This document shows positions 61,980 to 64,000 of a stretch of DNA of 64,000 bases, in pieces. The stretch comes from Trichoplusia ni (taxonomy: Eukaryota; Arthropoda; Insecta; Lepidoptera; Noctuidae). Both the position numbers and the translations under genes were made by a program. The stretch is taken from assembly GCF_003590095.1 (NCBI RefSeq), contig NC_039488.1:13454001-13518000 (forward strand), in the 5' to 3' direction. Within the stretch, counting starts at the first letter, position 1. Every line of letters begins with the position of its first letter. Below the pieces are notes generated by a model. It was not told the DNA's origin. It did no database searches and saw only the letters and a list, made by a program, of their open reading frames with translations.

Positions 61980-63648
61980 TCATTCTTGTGCGTTAGCTAA
62001 CCAAAGTTCTTTAGTTAAGGAGCTGTAGAAACCAACTGGGATGTCATAGTGTTGCCCAGACCGTGTAAACTTTTTGACGGAGTCGTTCAGGATTGTATAC
62101 AGGTCAGTCTTATCACCTAATCTGACGATTTCCGTATTTACGTACTCCAGAAGACAAGATACACTAAAATATAAAATAAAATAGCTTTAATTACATTTTA
62201 ATATAGGCAAATAAGTAAAACTAATGTTAAATGTCGTTGATCTCCATAATAGGATTGGGGGGTATAACACCAACTTTTAAAAATGACTTTTTAAAGTAAA
62301 AGAAGAGCATTAACTAATCAGGAATTTCAAAATCATTCATAGGGATTTCAAAAGCATTAAAAAAACATAGTTGATCCATTTACATACATCGTGGCTTTTA
62401 CATCTGGTGTAGTGATAGGAACAGGAATACGAAACTCAAGGATGTCCTGGGGCATTCTGGATGAGACGCGTGCTTGAGGGATTACGTAGCAACTTTCAGT
62501 CTGAAAAGCATAAGAAATAAAAATTATAATTATAATCTACCTTTCGTAAAGAGAAAAGTATTTTACTTCACGAATACTACTTTAAATTTTCGATGCGTTT
62601 GTTTTATTGGTAATTTTGACTTGGCCTTGGTACTTTATTCTGTAATTAAATATAAAATCAGAAAGTTAATGTATAAATATTACCACCTATTAGGAGTTAA
62701 TAATGTAACATTACCAGTCGAAATGCGTTTCATTAGAATTTATGATTACATAGATCCTTTATAATTAAAGTATTTACCTGAATTATATAAATGATCGGTT
62801 TCCCTTGCAGCGTTGGAGTGTAAAGATCGGATAAATATCGCAAAACTCCAAACTCACTTTTCGGAGTGTGATACGACTCAACATATCCATAATTGATTTT
62901 TGGCAGCATTATTATTCCTACGCAGCCATATTCCGTAAAATCTCTCTGAAAAACTAATTATCTAATTTTACTATTTATTTTATTTGTATTTTATTATATT
63001 TGAGAAGTGGCGAAGGATCGGGTAAGGTGTCGTTCTCTCGTATCAGAGGCCAAGACACAATTTGGGTCGCTGAGCCAACAGAGTAAGTAAGTAAGTATTT
63101 TATTTGTATCCAATCTTGTACTTCTGTGGTTTGCAATAAAGAATTCATATCTATCTATCTATTTTAGCATTAACTTTTTTATAAGAAATACTTATAAGTT
63201 TGAAAGTCTGGATTGTAAGCCAAAGGGCAGGAAATATACTTTATCGGCTTGTCGCCTTCATAAACTAAAAGCAACATCATTATTAGGAATATTTCACTTC
63301 AATAAAAATCTAACAATATGATTTTGGTAACTATAATTTCTTCGACTACACAGAAATATTTTAGAGAGACTTGCGACCAAATAAATGTAAGTTCTATAAA
63401 CAAAAACTGAAAACATTATTCTTAGGTATTTATTTATTGAGTTAAGTAGGTACGTACAAGTATCACAAGTGCTAGCTATCTCATGATCCTTCAAGCCTCG
63501 ATGGATTTCAACTTCGAAACGATACTTTTCAAAGGTTTCCTTTAATCTTGTGCTTAGGTCATTATGCGGAAACTCATTTTTGGAATTGCTGTCCGTTGTG
63601 TCTGAGTTTTCTATGCCTTCAAATATTAGCATGGCATTTTTACTGTAT
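61980..63648 (-). CDS. Caspase-like protein, catalytic dyad apparently lost (3' part)
   Basis: Exons, 5' to 3': 63467-63648, 63192-63264, 62778-62943, 62388-62500, 61980-62163; upstream exons lie beyond the window. The ~239 residues align by eye to the p20 and p10 units of caspases. There is a YSKNAMLIFEG start like the conserved 'GxALIF' strand; a Y-R-F-E-V-E-I-H region like 'xGFDVxVH'; G-C-V-G-I-I-M-L; T-L-Q-G-K-P-I-I-Y-I-I-Q, like the strand before the active Cys; and a p10 end Y-D-I-P-V-G-F-Y-S-S-L-T-K-E-L-W, like 'QIPxxxSMLTKELYF'. Where caspases have S-H-G this has P-K-I; where they have Q-A-C-x-G it has Q-T-E-S. So the catalytic His and Cys seem replaced, while the fold is kept. In the family such proteins act as decoys or regulators (c-FLIP type); that role is inference. 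The first in-window join uses donor ACTT|gtgata and the third a tandem acceptor, so small details may change. Whether a death or CARD prodomain exists cannot be seen. Confidence 0.75.
62944..63191 (-). other. Caspase-like intron with an RTE tail
   Basis: On the plus strand at 63005-63105 a frame reads D-R-V-R-C-R-S-L-V-S-E-A-K-T-Q-F-G-S-L-S-Q, very close to the C-terminus of insect RTE LINE proteins, followed by (gtaa)n. It is a short antisense relic inside the intron. Confidence 0.6.
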
Positions 63649-64000
63649 CTGAAAACGTTTAAAATGAAGCTTAAAGTAAGAAGAAAAGTAGCCATTGAAT
63701 GTGTTTCGGCTGTTTGTATTTTTACCATTGAATTAGTAGAAATGAAAGTAAAAAAGAATATATCAAAGCTAAAAATAGTTAGAAGGCAGAAGTATTATAA
63801 ATCTAGGACATTCAATTTAAAAAAAAATGGATAAATCACTGAATTACTTCCAAACTCCTTCCTACTATAGTAGATATAAATAGGTGAGACGATGAGTCTT
63901 ATTACAGGCGAAATTAAACAATCAAATGTTAGAATTAAAAATTTCTAACATTTGATGTTTGAGTAAATTAACGACTTATATATTATTTACCTGTCAAGTT
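63649..64000. other. Right edge: caspase-like intron with hairpin
   Basis: No further exon was recognised upstream of 63648 on the minus strand. A perfect 13-bp inverted repeat pairs 63921-63933 with 63944-63956 around a 10-base A/T loop. Confidence 0.6.

Noticed and set aside
1..64000. Bacterial-style operons, Shine-Dalgarno sites, CRISPR arrays, origins
   Set aside because: Intron-split genes, poly(A) signals and SINE/LINE/Helitron content show nuclear eukaryotic DNA. No regularly spaced direct repeats were seen.

Overview
This window is eukaryotic nuclear DNA from an insect, most probably a moth or butterfly. The grounds are: AT-rich DNA with short exons set between long introns; GT..AG splice sites that join exons in frame; non-autonomous Helitrons of the type common in Lepidoptera (start TCTATACTAATAT or similar, end CTAGT, inserted between A and T); tRNA-derived SINEs with A and B boxes; and 5'-truncated LINEs. 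I cannot name the species. Almost all real coding sequence is in short exons, so most long single-frame ORFs are chance or shadow frames.

Layout. (1) 1-8.3 kb: intergenic, no exon recognised. (2) 8.3-33.7 kb, plus strand: a six-exon gene for a 180-residue protein made of three LIM domains; its first coding exon holds only the ATG and is followed by a 14.5-kb intron full of SINE, LINE and Helitron debris. (3) 34.65-42.79 kb, minus strand, tail to tail with the LIM gene: a 15-exon gene for a 662-residue protein I do not recognise, with an acidic N-terminal half, a nuclear-localisation-like basic patch and a His-Gly-Pro-rich C-terminal part. (4) 43.4/46.5-55.0 kb, plus strand, head to head with gene 3: a CCDC92-like coiled-coil protein (about 403 residues) with evidence for several alternative exons. 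(5) 55.3-57.05 kb: a 5'-truncated LINE with a long open reverse transcriptase frame. (6) 59.0-61.54 kb, minus strand: a five-exon importin-alpha-like ARM-repeat protein of 334 residues. (7) 61.98 kb to beyond the right edge, minus strand: the C-terminal exons of a caspase-like protein in which both catalytic residues appear to be replaced.

The genes do not form an operon or a visible pathway. The main biological leads are the apparently inactive caspase-like protein, the unrecognised His-rich protein (including a splice donor sitting on the edge of a LINE insertion), and the alternative splicing and frame ambiguity at the end of the CCDC92-like gene. Exon models were built by hand from splice sites and reading phase: each internal exon length agrees with the codon count and neighbouring phases. 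Transcript ends, alternative exons and the homology calls for genes 4, 6 and 7 come from recognition, not from a search.
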